Assembly (NCBI RefSeq): GCF_000934465.1 | Contig: NZ_JXWY01000007.1 | Coordinates: forward strand, 1-57,669 | DNA from: Staphylococcus microti | Lineage (GTDB): Bacteria; Bacillota; Bacilli; Staphylococcales; Staphylococcaceae | Reading direction: 5' to 3' | Length of the DNA: 57,669 nt | In this document: one piece after another, positions 20,129 to 28,337 of the stretch | Numbering within the stretch: the stretch's first letter is position 1 | Layout: every line of letters starts with the position of its first letter | Program-made: the position numbers and the translations under genes | The notes under the pieces: generated by a model | What the model was told of the DNA's origin: nothing | The model's database searches: none | What the model saw: the letters and a program-made list of their open reading frames with translations, nothing else

Positions 20129-20221
20129 ATGAATATCGGTATTATTATTACAATAGTAGTTTGTTGCATACTTTTACCTACCATAATATCTGTAAATGAA
20201 AGAAATAAAATAGTTGAATGA
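20129..20221 (+). CDS. 30-residue hydrophobic membrane peptide of unknown function
   Basis: The peptide starts MNIGIIITIVVCCILLPTII and ends with a charged tail SVNERNKIVE. This is one membrane-spanning helix with a short polar end, the build of type I toxins and other small membrane peptides, but it is not a recognised Fst, SprA or SprG sequence. AAGGAAGG at 20111-20118 is 10 bases from the ATG, and a strong dedicated terminator overlaps the stop codon. An ATG at 20122 in another frame gives a 25-codon peptide with lower plausibility. No antisense RNA was recognised, so a toxin role is inference only. Confidence 0.5.
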   Translation: MNIGIIITIVVCCILLPTIISVNERNKIVE

Positions 20222-20272
20222 TCCTTTCGTAGCAAACATTGAATAAATGAAATGCTGAAAGGGTCATTTTTT
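20217..20272 (+). terminator. Terminator of the 30-aa peptide gene
   Basis: AATGATCCTTTC (20217-20228) pairs with GAAAGGGTCATT (20257-20268), with one G-U pair, followed by a T-run. The stop codon is inside the left arm. Confidence 0.85.
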
Positions 20273-20395
20273 ATTTGTAGAGCAATAGTTTATATATAAG
20301 TCAAAGTAGCAGTTATTACATTTATCATATTGAAGTCGCTCATCGTATTAAGTGGGAACTTAGCACAAGCAATCTTTTTCTAAAAGCACCTATCG

Positions 20396-20425
20396 TTGAC
20401 GCATCTTGTTATGGTCATATATAAT
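20396..20425 (+). promoter_or_regulatory. Promoter of rbfA
   Basis: TTGACG (20396-20401) and TATAAT (20420-20425) are separated by 18 bp. This gives rbfA its own promoter now that the islet and the infB terminator separate it from infB. Confidence 0.7.
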
Positions 20426-20472
20426 GAGATATTGAAGTGAATGACGTAACACTTTAGTAAAGAGGTGAAAAC

Positions 20473-20817
20473 ATGAACATGAGAGCAGAACGTGTTGGTG
20501 AACAGATGAAAAAAGAATTAATGGATATCATCAACAATAAATTGAAAGATCCTAGAGTTGGATTTTTAACAATTACAGATGTACAACCAACGAATGATTT
20601 ATCATTAGCAAAGGTGTATTTCACAGTGCTTGGTAATGATAAAGAACGTCAAGATACATTCAAAGGGCTTGAAAAGGCGACAGGATTTTTGAAATCAGAG
20701 CTTGGACAACGCATGCGATTACGCATTATTCCTGAGTTACAATTTGAATATGATGAATCGATTGAATACGGTAATCGTATTGAACAATTAATTCAAGGTT
20801 TACACAAAAAAGATTAA
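20473..20817 (+). CDS. rbfA: Ribosome-binding factor A
   Basis: RbfA is a KH-fold protein that helps mature the 16S rRNA 5' region of the 30S subunit, notably in the cold. The 114-residue protein carries [15 protein letters not shown] near 25-39 and the conserved C-terminal [25 protein letters not shown] lies upstream; a second ATG two codons in could also serve. It belongs functionally with rimP, infB and truB. Confidence 0.95.
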   Translation: MNMRAERVGEQMKKELMDIINNKLKDPRVGFLTITDVQPTNDLSLAKVYFTVLGNDKERQDTFKGLEKATGFLKSELGQRMRLRIIPELQFEYDESIEYGNRIEQLIQGLHKKD

Positions 20818-20827
20818 CAGTGATAAG

Positions 20828-20880
20828 GCTAGGATATGTCGTGCGGTCTAAACCGATGAAGACGAATATCCTAGCTTTTA
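20828..20880 (+). terminator. Terminator between rbfA and truB
   Basis: GCTAGGATAT (20828-20837) pairs perfectly with ATATCCTAGC (20866-20875), then TTTTA. The loop is 28 bases and the T-run short, so it may be partial. Confidence 0.65.
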
Positions 20881-20964
20881 CTATAGGTAAAGATGATAAA
20901 AATAATAGGAACGCATATATTTATTTTAAATATATAAAACACGAATGATAAAGGAGTAACGCCT

Positions 20965-21882
20965 ATGTATAACGGTATATTGCCGGTGTATAAGCCACGT
21001 GGTTTAACGAGTCATGATGTTGTGTTCAAGCTGCGTAAAATTCTTAAGACAAAAAAGGTGGGGCATACAGGTACGCTAGATCCTGAGGTGGATGGCGTCT
21101 TACCAATTTGTATTGGACAAGCAACGAAGGTTAGCGATTATGTCATGGACATGGGGAAAACGTATCATGCTGAAGTGACGGTAGGTGTTTCTACAACGAC
21201 TGAAGACCAGACGGGAGACGTTATTGCGCAACAACAAATAAATGAAACAACTATGACGAATGAAGCAGTGGACACAGTCTTGGAACAGTTTAAAGGTTGG
21301 ATTACACAAATTCCACCGATGTATTCTTCCGTGAAAGTCAATGGCAAAAAACTTTATGAATATGCACGTAATGGGGAGACGGTTGAACGTCCAGAGCGCC
21401 AAGTTCATATTCGTGACATTCAGCGTGTATCTGATGTAAAATTTTCAGATGATCAAGCGATATTTGAAATCATTGTATCGTGTGGTAAAGGGACGTACAT
21501 TCGAACGTTGGCAACAGATATTGGAAAGGCACTTGGCTATCCAGCGCATATGTCACGATTGACGCGAACGAATAGTGGTGGTTTCGATATGGCACAAGCG
21601 TTAACATTAGAAACGATTCAAGAACGCCATGATGCAGGAAATCTTACTGACGCTTTGCTTCCTTTATTATATGGGCTAAAAGCTTTACCGATATATGAAG
21701 TACGTGACGAAAAGTTAATTCAGCGTATTAATAATGGACAAAAGTTTGAACGTCATCAATTTGATATTGATTTTGAACAAACACTTGTGATGTATGACCC
21801 TAAAGCTGAAAAGGTGTTGGCAATATACGAAGTGCATCCGTCACGTGATAATGAAATTAAACCGAAAAAGGTATTTAACTAA
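20965..21882 (+). CDS. truB: tRNA pseudouridine-55 synthase
   Basis: TruB converts U55 of the tRNA T-loop to pseudouridine. The 305-residue protein has the catalytic motif [15 protein letters not shown], with the nucleophilic Asp in LDP near residue 39, and the second motif [16 protein letters not shown] near 172-187. AAGGAG precedes the ATG. ribF follows after 16 bases and both are probably cotranscribed. Confidence 0.96.
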   Translation: MYNGILPVYKPRGLTSHDVVFKLRKILKTKKVGHTGTLDPEVDGVLPICIGQATKVSDYVMDMGKTYHAEVTVGVSTTTEDQTGDVIAQQQINETTMTNEAVDTVLEQFKGWITQIPPMYSSVKVNGKKLYEYARNGETVERPERQVHIRDIQRVSDVKFSDDQAIFEIIVSCGKGTYIRTLATDIGKALGYPAHMSRLTRTNSGGFDMAQALTLETIQERHDAGNLTDALLPLLYGLKALPIYEVRDEKLIQRINNGQKFERHQFDIDFEQTLVMYDPKAEKVLAIYEVHPSRDNEIKPKKVFN

Positions 21883-21898
21883 AGGAGATTGACGTAAC

Positions 21899-22870
21899 AT
21901 GAAAGTGATTGAGATTACACATCCCATTCAAAATGATCAATACATTCAAGAAGATATTGCGATTGCGCTCGGCTTTTTTGATGGTTTACATCGTGGGCAT
22001 CAAGCGTTATTCGAACGTTTGGATGAAGTCGCTAAAGAGCGTGGCTTGAAGAAGGCTGTCATGACTTTTGACCCCCATCCATCTGTTGTGTTGAATCCGA
22101 AACAAAAGCGTACAACGTATTTAACACCACTTGATGATAAAATTGAATTATTGCGTGCGAAAGGCATTGATTATTGTATCGTTGTTAATTTTTCAAGTCG
22201 TTTTGCGGAAGTGCCACCTGAGACGTTTATTCATGAATACTTAGTGAACAACCGCGTGAAAGTTGCAGTTGCTGGTTTTGACTTTACGTTCGGCAAATAC
22301 GGTAAAGGCAATATGGCGATGTTACAAGAATATACGGATAATATTGAATGTATCACGGTTGGCAAGCAAGATTTAAATGGCGAAAAAATTTCAACAACTG
22401 CGATTCGCCGTGACTTAACAGAAGGCAAGCTTACAGAAGTAAATGAAGCGCTTGGCTATCGTTACCAAGTAAAAGGGACTGTTGTGCAAGGCGAAAAACG
22501 TGGACGTACAATCGGTTTCCCAACTGCCAATATTCAATTGAGTGATGACTATGTACTACCTGCAAAAGGTGTGTACGCCGTGAGTTTGAAGATTGGTACA
22601 AATGACAAAGTGTATCGAGGTGTATGTAATGTGGGTGTGAAACCAACATTCCATGATGATTTACCGCAGATTGTGATCGAAGTGAATATTTTTGATTTTG
22701 AAGAAAATATTTACGGAGAGCGCGTGACGGTTACTTGGCATCATTATATCCGTCCTGAAATGAAATTCAATGGCATTGATCCGCTTGTTGCTCAGATTAA
22801 TCAGGATAAAGAACGCGCGAAGTATTTGTTAGCTGTTGATTTTGAAGATGATGTATCATATAATATATAA
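21899..22870 (+). CDS. ribF: Bifunctional riboflavin kinase / FAD synthetase
   Basis: RibF phosphorylates riboflavin to FMN and adenylates FMN to FAD. The 323-residue protein has an N-terminal FMN adenylyltransferase domain with ALGFFDGLHRGHQALF near 22-37, and a C-terminal riboflavin kinase domain with RGRTIGFPTANI near 200. The length is typical. AAAGGAG lies upstream. It follows truB as in other Firmicutes. Confidence 0.95.
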   Translation: MKVIEITHPIQNDQYIQEDIAIALGFFDGLHRGHQALFERLDEVAKERGLKKAVMTFDPHPSVVLNPKQKRTTYLTPLDDKIELLRAKGIDYCIVVNFSSRFAEVPPETFIHEYLVNNRVKVAVAGFDFTFGKYGKGNMAMLQEYTDNIECITVGKQDLNGEKISTTAIRRDLTEGKLTEVNEALGYRYQVKGTVVQGEKRGRTIGFPTANIQLSDDYVLPAKGVYAVSLKIGTNDKVYRGVCNVGVKPTFHDDLPQIVIEVNIFDFEENIYGERVTVTWHHYIRPEMKFNGIDPLVAQINQDKERAKYLLAVDFEDDVSYNI

Positions 22871-22975
22871 AGTCTATTGATTTAAATTGATAGAGACCTT
22901 AGTCTTGGTAGGTTGAGACTCCGACGCCTTACTCAGATTAAGGCATATTACAAAATTAAAGGAGGAAATTGACAC
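22871..22975 (+). promoter_or_regulatory. rpsO leader, candidate S15 autoregulatory structure
   Basis: Three stems are visible before rpsO: TCTATTGATTT with its near-palindromic partner around 22873-22894, AGTCT/AGACT around 22911-22920, and GCCTTA/TAAGGC at 22926-22943. A multi-stem rpsO leader that binds S15 is known in several bacteria, including Geobacillus. That this one does so is inference from position and fold. Confidence 0.45.
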
Positions 22976-23245
22976 ATGGCAATTTCACAAGAACGCAAAA
23001 ACGAATTAATCAAAGAATACCGTACACACGAAACAGACACAGGTTCACCTGAAGTACAAATCGCTGTTTTAACTGCAGAAATCAATGCATTAAACGAGCA
23101 CTTACGTACACACAAAAAAGACCACCATTCACGTCGTGGTTTATTAAAAATGGTAGGTCGTCGTCGTCACTTATTAAACTACTTACGTGACAAAGACATC
23201 CAACGTTACCGTGAACTTATCAAGTCTTTAGGTATTCGTCGTTAA
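22976..23245 (+). CDS. rpsO: 30S ribosomal protein S15
   Basis: S15 binds 16S rRNA early in 30S assembly and forms a bridge to 23S rRNA. The 89-residue product is standard, with [18 protein letters not shown] near 22-39 and [19 protein letters not shown] near 49-67. AAAGGAGG precedes the start. It has its own terminator and is followed by pnpA, a very conserved pair. Confidence 0.98.
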   Translation: MAISQERKNELIKEYRTHETDTGSPEVQIAVLTAEINALNEHLRTHKKDHHSRRGLLKMVGRRRHLLNYLRDKDIQRYRELIKSLGIRR

Positions 23246-23282
23246 TTTTCACGCGATATATCTGTAGAGATAAAGTTAAATG

Positions 23283-23317
23283 GAAAGAGACCAATAACTT
23301 GGTTTCTTTCTTTTTTT
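23283..23317 (+). terminator. Terminator after rpsO
   Basis: GAAAGAGACC (23283-23292) pairs with GGTTTCTTTC (23301-23310), one G-T pair, followed by seven T. Confidence 0.92.
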
Positions 23318-23403
23318 ACTATTAAATACCTATAATGTAAGATATAATGATTTTATGTATAAAAAACGTACGAAATGTTTAAATGTAGGAGAGGAGATTC
23401 ATC

Positions 23404-25497
23404 ATGTCTCAAGAAAAAAAGGTTTTTAAAACGGAGTGGGCGAACCAACCGTTAACAATAGAAACGGGACAATTAGCAAAACAAGCGAACGGTGCTGTCC
23501 TTGTTCGCTATGGCGACACGGTCGTTTTATCTACAGCAACAGCATCAAAAGAACCACGTGACGGGGACTTTTTCCCATTAACGGTTAACTACGAAGAAAA
23601 AATGTATGCGGCAGGTAAAATTCCGGGCGGTTTCAAAAAACGTGAAGGACGTCCAGGAGATGAAGCAACACTTACAGCACGTTTAATCGACAGACCAATT
23701 CGTCCATTATTCCCAGATGGTTATCGCCATGATGTTCAAATTATGAATATCGTATTAAGTGCAGATCCTAACTGTTCACCAGAAATGGCGGCAATGATTG
23801 GGTCATCAATGGCACTTAGCTTATCAGATATTCCATTCCAAGGGCCGATTGCAGGTGTGAATGTTGGCTATGTTGATGGGGCATATGTAATTAATCCAAA
23901 CCTAGAACAAAAGGCAGTATCACGTCTAGATTTAGAAGTAGCAGGTCATAAAGACGCTGTGAACATGGTTGAAGCAGGTGCGAGTGAGATTACAGAAGCT
24001 GAGATGCTTGATGCCATTTTATTTGGTCACGAAGAAATTAAACGTTTATGTGCATTCCAACAACAAATTATTGATACAATTCAACCGGAAAAACAAGTCT
24101 TTGTACCAGAAGAAAAAGATGAAGCGTTGATTGAACGTGTTGTTGAATTAACACAACAAGAAGGCTTAAACCAAGCGATTCTTACATTCGATAAACAAGA
24201 ACGTGAAGCGAATTTAGATGCGATTAAAGAACGTGTGCTTGCACAATTTGAAGATGAAACAGATCCAGAAAATGAAGCGGTATTGAAAGAAGTCAACGCG
24301 ACAATTAACCGTCTCATTAAAGAAGAAGTTCGTCGTTTAATTGCGGATGAAAAGATTCGTCCAGACGGCCGTAAACCAGATGAAATTCGTCCGTTGTCAT
24401 CTGAAGTTGGCTTGTTACCACGTGCACACGGTTCAGGTCTCTTTACACGTGGTCAAACACAAGCACTTTCTGTGTTAACACTCGGATCAATTTCTGAATA
24501 TCAATTAATTGATGGTTTAGGCGAAGAAGAGCAAAAACGCTTTATGCATCACTACAACTTCCCGAACTTCTCAGTAGGTGAAACAGGGCCAGTACGTGCG
24601 CCAGGTCGTCGTGAAATTGGACACGGTGCGTTAGGGGAACGTGCGTTGAAATACATTATTCCAGATGAGAAAACATTCCCTTACACAGTACGTATTGTGA
24701 GTGAAGTATTAGAATCAAACGGTTCATCTTCGCAAGCGTCAATCTGTGGTTCAACACTTGCGTTAATGGATGCCGGTGTACCGATTAAAGCACCAGTTGC
24801 TGGTATTGCGATGGGTCTTGTGACACGTGAAGAAAGCTACACAATCTTGACTGACATTCAAGGTATGGAAGACGCTTTAGGTGACATGGACTTTAAAGTA
24901 GCAGGTACCAAAGACGGTATCACAGCCATTCAAATGGATATTAAAATTGACGGTTTAACAAAAGAAGTGATTGAAGAAGCTTTAGAACAAGCGCGTAAAG
25001 GTCGTTTAGCGATTCTTGATCATATGTTAGCAACAATTGATCAACCACGTGCAGAACTAAGTGCTTATGCACCTAAAGTTGAAATTATGACAATTAAACC
25101 TGAAAAAATCCGTGACGTTATTGGACCAGGTGGTAAACAAATTAACGAAATTATTGATGCAACAGGCGTTAAATTAGATATTGAACAAGACGGTACGGTT
25201 TATATCGGTTCTGTGGATCAAGCGATGATTAACGAAGCACGTGCATGGATTGAAAGCATTGTACGTGAAGCAGAAGTAGGTCAAGTCTACGACGCGAAAG
25301 TAAAACGCATTGAAAAGTTCGGTGCATTCGTCGAGTTGTTCCCAGGCAAAGACGCTTTAGTACACATCTCACAAATTGCGAAAGAACGCATCGACAAAGT
25401 AGAAGATAAATTAGCAATCGGTGATACATTAAAAGTTAAAGTCACTGAGATTGATAAACAAGGCCGTGTGAACGCATCGCATAAGGCTTTATTATAA
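23404..25497 (+). CDS. pnpA: Polyribonucleotide nucleotidyltransferase (PNPase)
   Basis: PNPase degrades RNA 3'-to-5' by phosphorolysis and works with RNases J and Y, both of which are encoded further along this window. The 697-residue protein has two RNase PH domains, a helical linker, a KH domain with [15 protein letters not shown] near 570, and an S1 domain. Length is normal. GGAGAGGAG precedes the ATG. In S. aureus rnjB follows directly; here an accessory islet intervenes. Confidence 0.98.
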   Translation: MSQEKKVFKTEWANQPLTIETGQLAKQANGAVLVRYGDTVVLSTATASKEPRDGDFFPLTVNYEEKMYAAGKIPGGFKKREGRPGDEATLTARLIDRPIRPLFPDGYRHDVQIMNIVLSADPNCSPEMAAMIGSSMALSLSDIPFQGPIAGVNVGYVDGAYVINPNLEQKAVSRLDLEVAGHKDAVNMVEAGASEITEAEMLDAILFGHEEIKRLCAFQQQIIDTIQPEKQVFVPEEKDEALIERVVELTQQEGLNQAILTFDKQEREANLDAIKERVLAQFEDETDPENEAVLKEVNATINRLIKEEVRRLIADEKIRPDGRKPDEIRPLSSEVGLLPRAHGSGLFTRGQTQALSVLTLGSISEYQLIDGLGEEEQKRFMHHYNFPNFSVGETGPVRAPGRREIGHGALGERALKYIIPDEKTFPYTVRIVSEVLESNGSSSQASICGSTLALMDAGVPIKAPVAGIAMGLVTREESYTILTDIQGMEDALGDMDFKVAGTKDGITAIQMDIKIDGLTKEVIEEALEQARKGRLAILDHMLATIDQPRAELSAYAPKVEIMTIKPEKIRDVIGPGGKQINEIIDATGVKLDIEQDGTVYIGSVDQAMINEARAWIESIVREAEVGQVYDAKVKRIEKFGAFVELFPGKDALVHISQIAKERIDKVEDKLAIGDTLKVKVTEIDKQGRVNASHKALL

Positions 25498-25501
25498 ACA
25501 C

Positions 25502-25738
25502 AATTAATAAATTATAAGAAACAGGTAAATGGATGGCTGAATTGCTCATTTGCCTGTTTTTTTTCGACTTAAAATCACATATCGCCATAATTTTAGTGGA
25601 AAATTACAAATAAAATTGATATAAAAGAGATGCAAATCGCATAAATGAGAACTTGAATGGCTTTCTTTTTGCGTAGGTATAAAGGAAAAAAGCTACGTCT
25701 ATGCAGAATGAAGCAGTTTTACAATTAATAAATTATAA
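25502..25738. repeat. 18-bp direct repeat flanking a 201-bp segment after pnpA
   Basis: ACAATTAATAAATTATAA occurs at 25502-25519 and again at 25721-25738, both exact. The segment between holds the pnpA terminator and AT-rich DNA with no gene. Confidence 0.6.
25522..25566 (+). terminator. Terminator after pnpA
   Basis: AACAGGTAAATG pairs with CATTTGCCTGTT, with one G-T pair, and a run of eight T follows. Confidence 0.92.
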
Positions 25739-25848
25739 TAAAGATCCGAGATTAACCATAAACGTCATAATTTATTTTTTCAAAAGGCGTTTATATTTGC
25801 TATCATCATTTTGAATGGATCAAATGAAAAAGAAAAAGGGGAATCACA
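25567..25848. other. AT-rich non-coding stretch before the Nudix gene
   Basis: No gene with a convincing ribosome binding site is seen. A 37-codon frame opens at 25701 but lacks a well-placed Shine-Dalgarno. The second copy of the 18-bp repeat lies here. A promoter for the Nudix gene must lie toward the 3' end, but no clear box pair stands out. Confidence 0.5.
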
Positions 25849-26322
25849 ATGAATCAACCAAAAGTTCAAGTGAGTTGTGTTTTGAAAGACGATAACCGTG
25901 TGTTGATGATTCGACGGGTTAAAAAGAAGGCGCACACTTATATGCAATTAATTCCTGCAGGCGGTCATGTAGAATTAGGTGAATCATTGCGTGAAGCGGT
26001 TGTAAGAGAAATGGCTGAAGAGACCGGCGTTCAAATGATTGAGCCTCAACTCATCGGCGTTATAACATTTATTTCAGATGTAGACGGCAGTCATAATGTT
26101 TGTTTTATGCACTGGTCAGAAGCTTATACTGGAAATGTGGAAACGAGAGAACCTGATAAAGTTGTGCCTGAATGGACGAAGCGTGATGAACTCACAACTA
26201 ACGTAGATATTCCATTTTACTATAGGGAATTCTTCAAGCAATATGAACGTAATGACAATCATTTTGTAAATTGTACGGTAAAGTTTATAGAAAATGGCGA
26301 GATTAACGTCTTTTTTGATTAA
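25849..26322 (+). CDS. Nudix hydrolase family protein
   Basis: The 157-residue protein has a full Nudix box from about residue 44 (GGHVELGESL then REAVVREMAEETGV), with the catalytic REMAEE helix intact, so it should hydrolyse a nucleoside diphosphate linked to some moiety. The substrate cannot be told from sequence; 8-oxo-dGTPase-like MutT proteins are one option. AAGGGG precedes the start and a terminator follows, so it is a single-gene unit. It stands between pnpA and the AbiE module and is probably accessory. Confidence 0.88.
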   Translation: MNQPKVQVSCVLKDDNRVLMIRRVKKKAHTYMQLIPAGGHVELGESLREAVVREMAEETGVQMIEPQLIGVITFISDVDGSHNVCFMHWSEAYTGNVETREPDKVVPEWTKRDELTTNVDIPFYYREFFKQYERNDNHFVNCTVKFIENGEINVFFD

Positions 26323-26334
26323 ATATAATGAAGT

Positions 26335-26363
26335 GATGGAATGGCAGTTGCTGTTCCATTTTT
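26335..26363 (+). terminator. Terminator after the Nudix gene
   Basis: ATGGAA pairs with TTCCAT around an inner CAG/CTG stem with a bulge, followed by five T. Confidence 0.65.
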
Positions 26364-26389
26364 AGTTTTATGAGTTAACTAACTGAGCT

Positions 26390-26432
26390 GTCTCAATCAG
26401 ATGATTAAATGCTGAATTAGCCTCATTGAGAC
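26390..26432. repeat. Inverted repeat upstream of the AbiE module
   Basis: GTCTCAAT (26390-26397) and ATTGAGAC (26425-26432) are exact inverted repeats around 27 bases. No U-run follows. It lies about 50 bases before the abiE operator, and could be a second regulatory site, but this is not shown. Confidence 0.35.
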
Positions 26433-26479
26433 TGTTAATTAGAGCGATTGGTTAAAATTAAGTATTTTTATCTAGATTA

Positions 26480-26513
26480 CTTGTCCCAAAAAGTGTATAA
26501 TATTTGGGGCAAG
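26480..26513 (+). promoter_or_regulatory. abiE promoter -10 box within a palindromic operator
   Basis: CTTGTCCCAAA (26480-26490) and TTTGGGGCAAG (26503-26513) form an 11-bp inverted repeat with one mismatch. A perfect TATAAT (26496-26501) lies in its centre. Binding there would block RNA polymerase. AbiEi antitoxins are known to repress their own promoter through inverted repeats, which fits. No good -35 box is seen. Confidence 0.65.
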
Positions 26514-26524
26514 AGGTGGAATAA

Positions 26525-27130
26525 ATGAGTAACTATAGATTAGAAATAAAAGATAAAATCGATGGTTTCCCAAAAAACACAGTATTTATTGCAAATGACT
26601 TTTTTGATATAGCTGATTATGAAACGGTACGAAAAAATTTGAACCGCATGGTAGAAAAAGGGGAAATTAAACGTGTTTTAAAAGGGATTTATTATAAGCC
26701 GAGATATATCGAGATTATTGATGAGTACGAGATGGCAGATACCAATGAAGTAGCTAAAGCGATTGCTCGTAAACATCATTGGACGATTGCGCCTTCTGGA
26801 AATACAGCCCTTAATCTATTAGGATTATCCACACAAATCCCATCAAAATGGATATATATTTCGGATGGACGGTATGTCGATTATATGGTTGGTAATACAA
26901 CAATAACTTTTAAAAAAACAAGGAATAATGAGATTTCTCAAATGTCTACACTGACAGCTACAGTGATTCAAGCTATTAAAGCAATAGGAAAAGAGCATGT
27001 TACAGAGAAGCATATCGAATTGTTGAGAGAGGGGTTAGATAGAAAAGATAGGTTGCGTATAGTTGAAGAAAGTAAAATGACCACTACTTGGATTTATCGC
27101 ATTATTAAGAAATTAGGTGAACCAAATTAA
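26525..27130 (+). CDS. AbiEi-type antitoxin / transcriptional regulator (DUF6088-like)
   Basis: The 201-residue protein has an N-terminal winged-helix-like region (about 20-60, including TVRKNLNRMVEKGEIKRVLK) followed by GIYYKP, then a C-terminal domain with SGNTALNLLGLSTQIP. This is the pattern of AbiEi antitoxins and related regulators of type IV toxin-antitoxin pairs. AGAGGTGG precedes the ATG. Its stop overlaps the next start by one base (TAATG), which indicates coupled translation with the toxin. It probably represses its own operon through the operator over the -10 box. Codon use is more AT-rich, with many ATA and AGA codons, unlike its housekeeping neighbours. Confidence 0.85.
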   Translation: MSNYRLEIKDKIDGFPKNTVFIANDFFDIADYETVRKNLNRMVEKGEIKRVLKGIYYKPRYIEIIDEYEMADTNEVAKAIARKHHWTIAPSGNTALNLLGLSTQIPSKWIYISDGRYVDYMVGNTTITFKKTRNNEISQMSTLTATVIQAIKAIGKEHVTEKHIELLREGLDRKDRLRIVEESKMTTTWIYRIIKKLGEPN

Positions 27131-28137
27131 TGTTTAAATTTAAGCAAATTCCCAAATCAGATTTACAAGCAATTATTCGAAATGCTTCAAGTAGTTTAGA
27201 TGTGAATGAGGTTATTTTAGAAAAAGATTACTGGGTATGTTTTATTTTGAACTACCTTTTTACTAAAAGCCAGTGGAAAAAGAGTTTTACATTCAAAGGT
27301 GGAACTAGCTTGTCCAAATGCTATGGACTTATTGACCGGTTTTCGGAAGATATTGATTTAATATTGGATTGGCGAGCACTGGGATATGAAACAAATGAAC
27401 CTTGGCAAGATCGCTCAAATACTAAACAAAATAAGTTTAATAAAGGATCAAATGAAAAAGCTCAATTATTTCTCGAAAACGAGTTATTACCAAAAATGAT
27501 AGTCGACTTCTCTAGTATATTAATAGATGACTTTAGACTATTTATTGATACTAATGAACCTCAGACAATATTATTTGAATACCCGACAAATGTTCATTCT
27601 GAGTATGTTCAACCAGTTGTTCGCCTTGAAATAGGGGCTTTAGCAGCATGGACTCCATCAGAAATTGTTGAAGTAAAACCTGATTTAATGAATGTTTATT
27701 CTATACTTTTTGAAGGGGAAAGCATTCCTGTTAGAACGGTTTTACCTGAACGGACATTTTGGGAGAAAGCTACAATCTTACATCATGAAGCAAATCGCCC
27801 TAAATTGAGCAAGATGCCGATTAGATATGCACGCCACTATTATGATATGTATTGTATTGGAAGATCATTATATAAAGATAGGGCTTTTCAAAACAAACAT
27901 TTATTGGAGAAGGTTGTTGCTTTTAAGGATAAGTTTTATCCTAGAAAATGGGCGAATTATCATGAAGCAACACTTGATAAAATTAGACTAATGCCAGATG
28001 ATTATAGACTAAAAGAAATAGAAATTGATTATCGGAACATGAAAGAAATGTTCTTTAAAGATTATCCCTCTTTCACAGAAGTTATGTATGTTATTGAGAA
28101 TTTAGAAATGGAGATTCATAGTATTTCTATTAACTAA
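27130..28137 (+). CDS. AbiEii/AbiGii-type nucleotidyltransferase toxin
   Basis: The 335-residue protein carries the DUF1814/AbiEii motifs: GGTSLSK at 57-63, RFSEDIDL at 70-77 with metal-binding D74 and D76, ERTFWEKATILHHE at 207-220, and RHYYDMY at 235-241. Family members are nucleotidyltransferase-fold toxins; AbiEii binds GTP and the related MenT toxins add nucleotides to tRNA 3' ends. All catalytic motifs look intact, so the toxin is probably active. It is coupled to the antitoxin gene. AbiE modules can abort phage infection and stabilise DNA. Which it does here is unknown. Confidence 0.88.
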   Translation: MFKFKQIPKSDLQAIIRNASSSLDVNEVILEKDYWVCFILNYLFTKSQWKKSFTFKGGTSLSKCYGLIDRFSEDIDLILDWRALGYETNEPWQDRSNTKQNKFNKGSNEKAQLFLENELLPKMIVDFSSILIDDFRLFIDTNEPQTILFEYPTNVHSEYVQPVVRLEIGALAAWTPSEIVEVKPDLMNVYSILFEGESIPVRTVLPERTFWEKATILHHEANRPKLSKMPIRYARHYYDMYCIGRSLYKDRAFQNKHLLEKVVAFKDKFYPRKWANYHEATLDKIRLMPDDYRLKEIEIDYRNMKEMFFKDYPSFTEVMYVIENLEMEIHSISIN

Positions 28138-28206
28138 ATATCTGTGAGTCGATAAAATAAATTAGTCATAAGAACGAGATACTATTCTAAGTAATAGATG
28201 AGATCT

Positions 28207-28230
28207 GATTATCTCACGCAATCAGACTAA
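28207..28230 (+). other. Small hairpin after the AbiE module
   Basis: TCTGATT and AATCAGA form a 7-bp stem around nine bases. The T-run after it is poor, so a terminator is doubtful. No other structure is seen in 28138-28260. Confidence 0.3.
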
Positions 28231-28259
28231 ACTTTACAGCCTAACTAATTCTTTAACAG

Positions 28260-28288
28260 TGTACAGAGTTGGCAATATCTACTATAAT
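28260..28288 (+). promoter_or_regulatory. Candidate promoter of rnjB
   Basis: TATAAT at 28283-28288 is a perfect -10 box. TGTACA at 28260-28265 is 17 bp upstream and is a weak -35. Confidence 0.45.
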
Positions 28289-28337
28289 AAAGTATGACTG
28301 TAATATGGACGGGTTATATTTATTAGGAGGTAACATT

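Larger units (their letters stand above)
19371..20472. other. Gene-poor islet between infB and rbfA
   Basis: About 1.1 kb without a long gene. It holds the P-loop remnant on the - strand, a 48-codon ORF at 19676 with a decayed copy of its tail near 19909, a small terminator at 19979, a 30-codon hydrophobic peptide gene at 20129 with its own terminator, and the rbfA promoter at 20396. The interval 20273-20395 shows nothing further. Composition is more AT-rich than the flanking genes, which suggests inserted, partly decayed DNA. Confidence 0.7.

Noticed and set aside
25701-25814. 37-codon frame before the Nudix gene
   Set aside because: No Shine-Dalgarno at a working distance and no recognisable motif.
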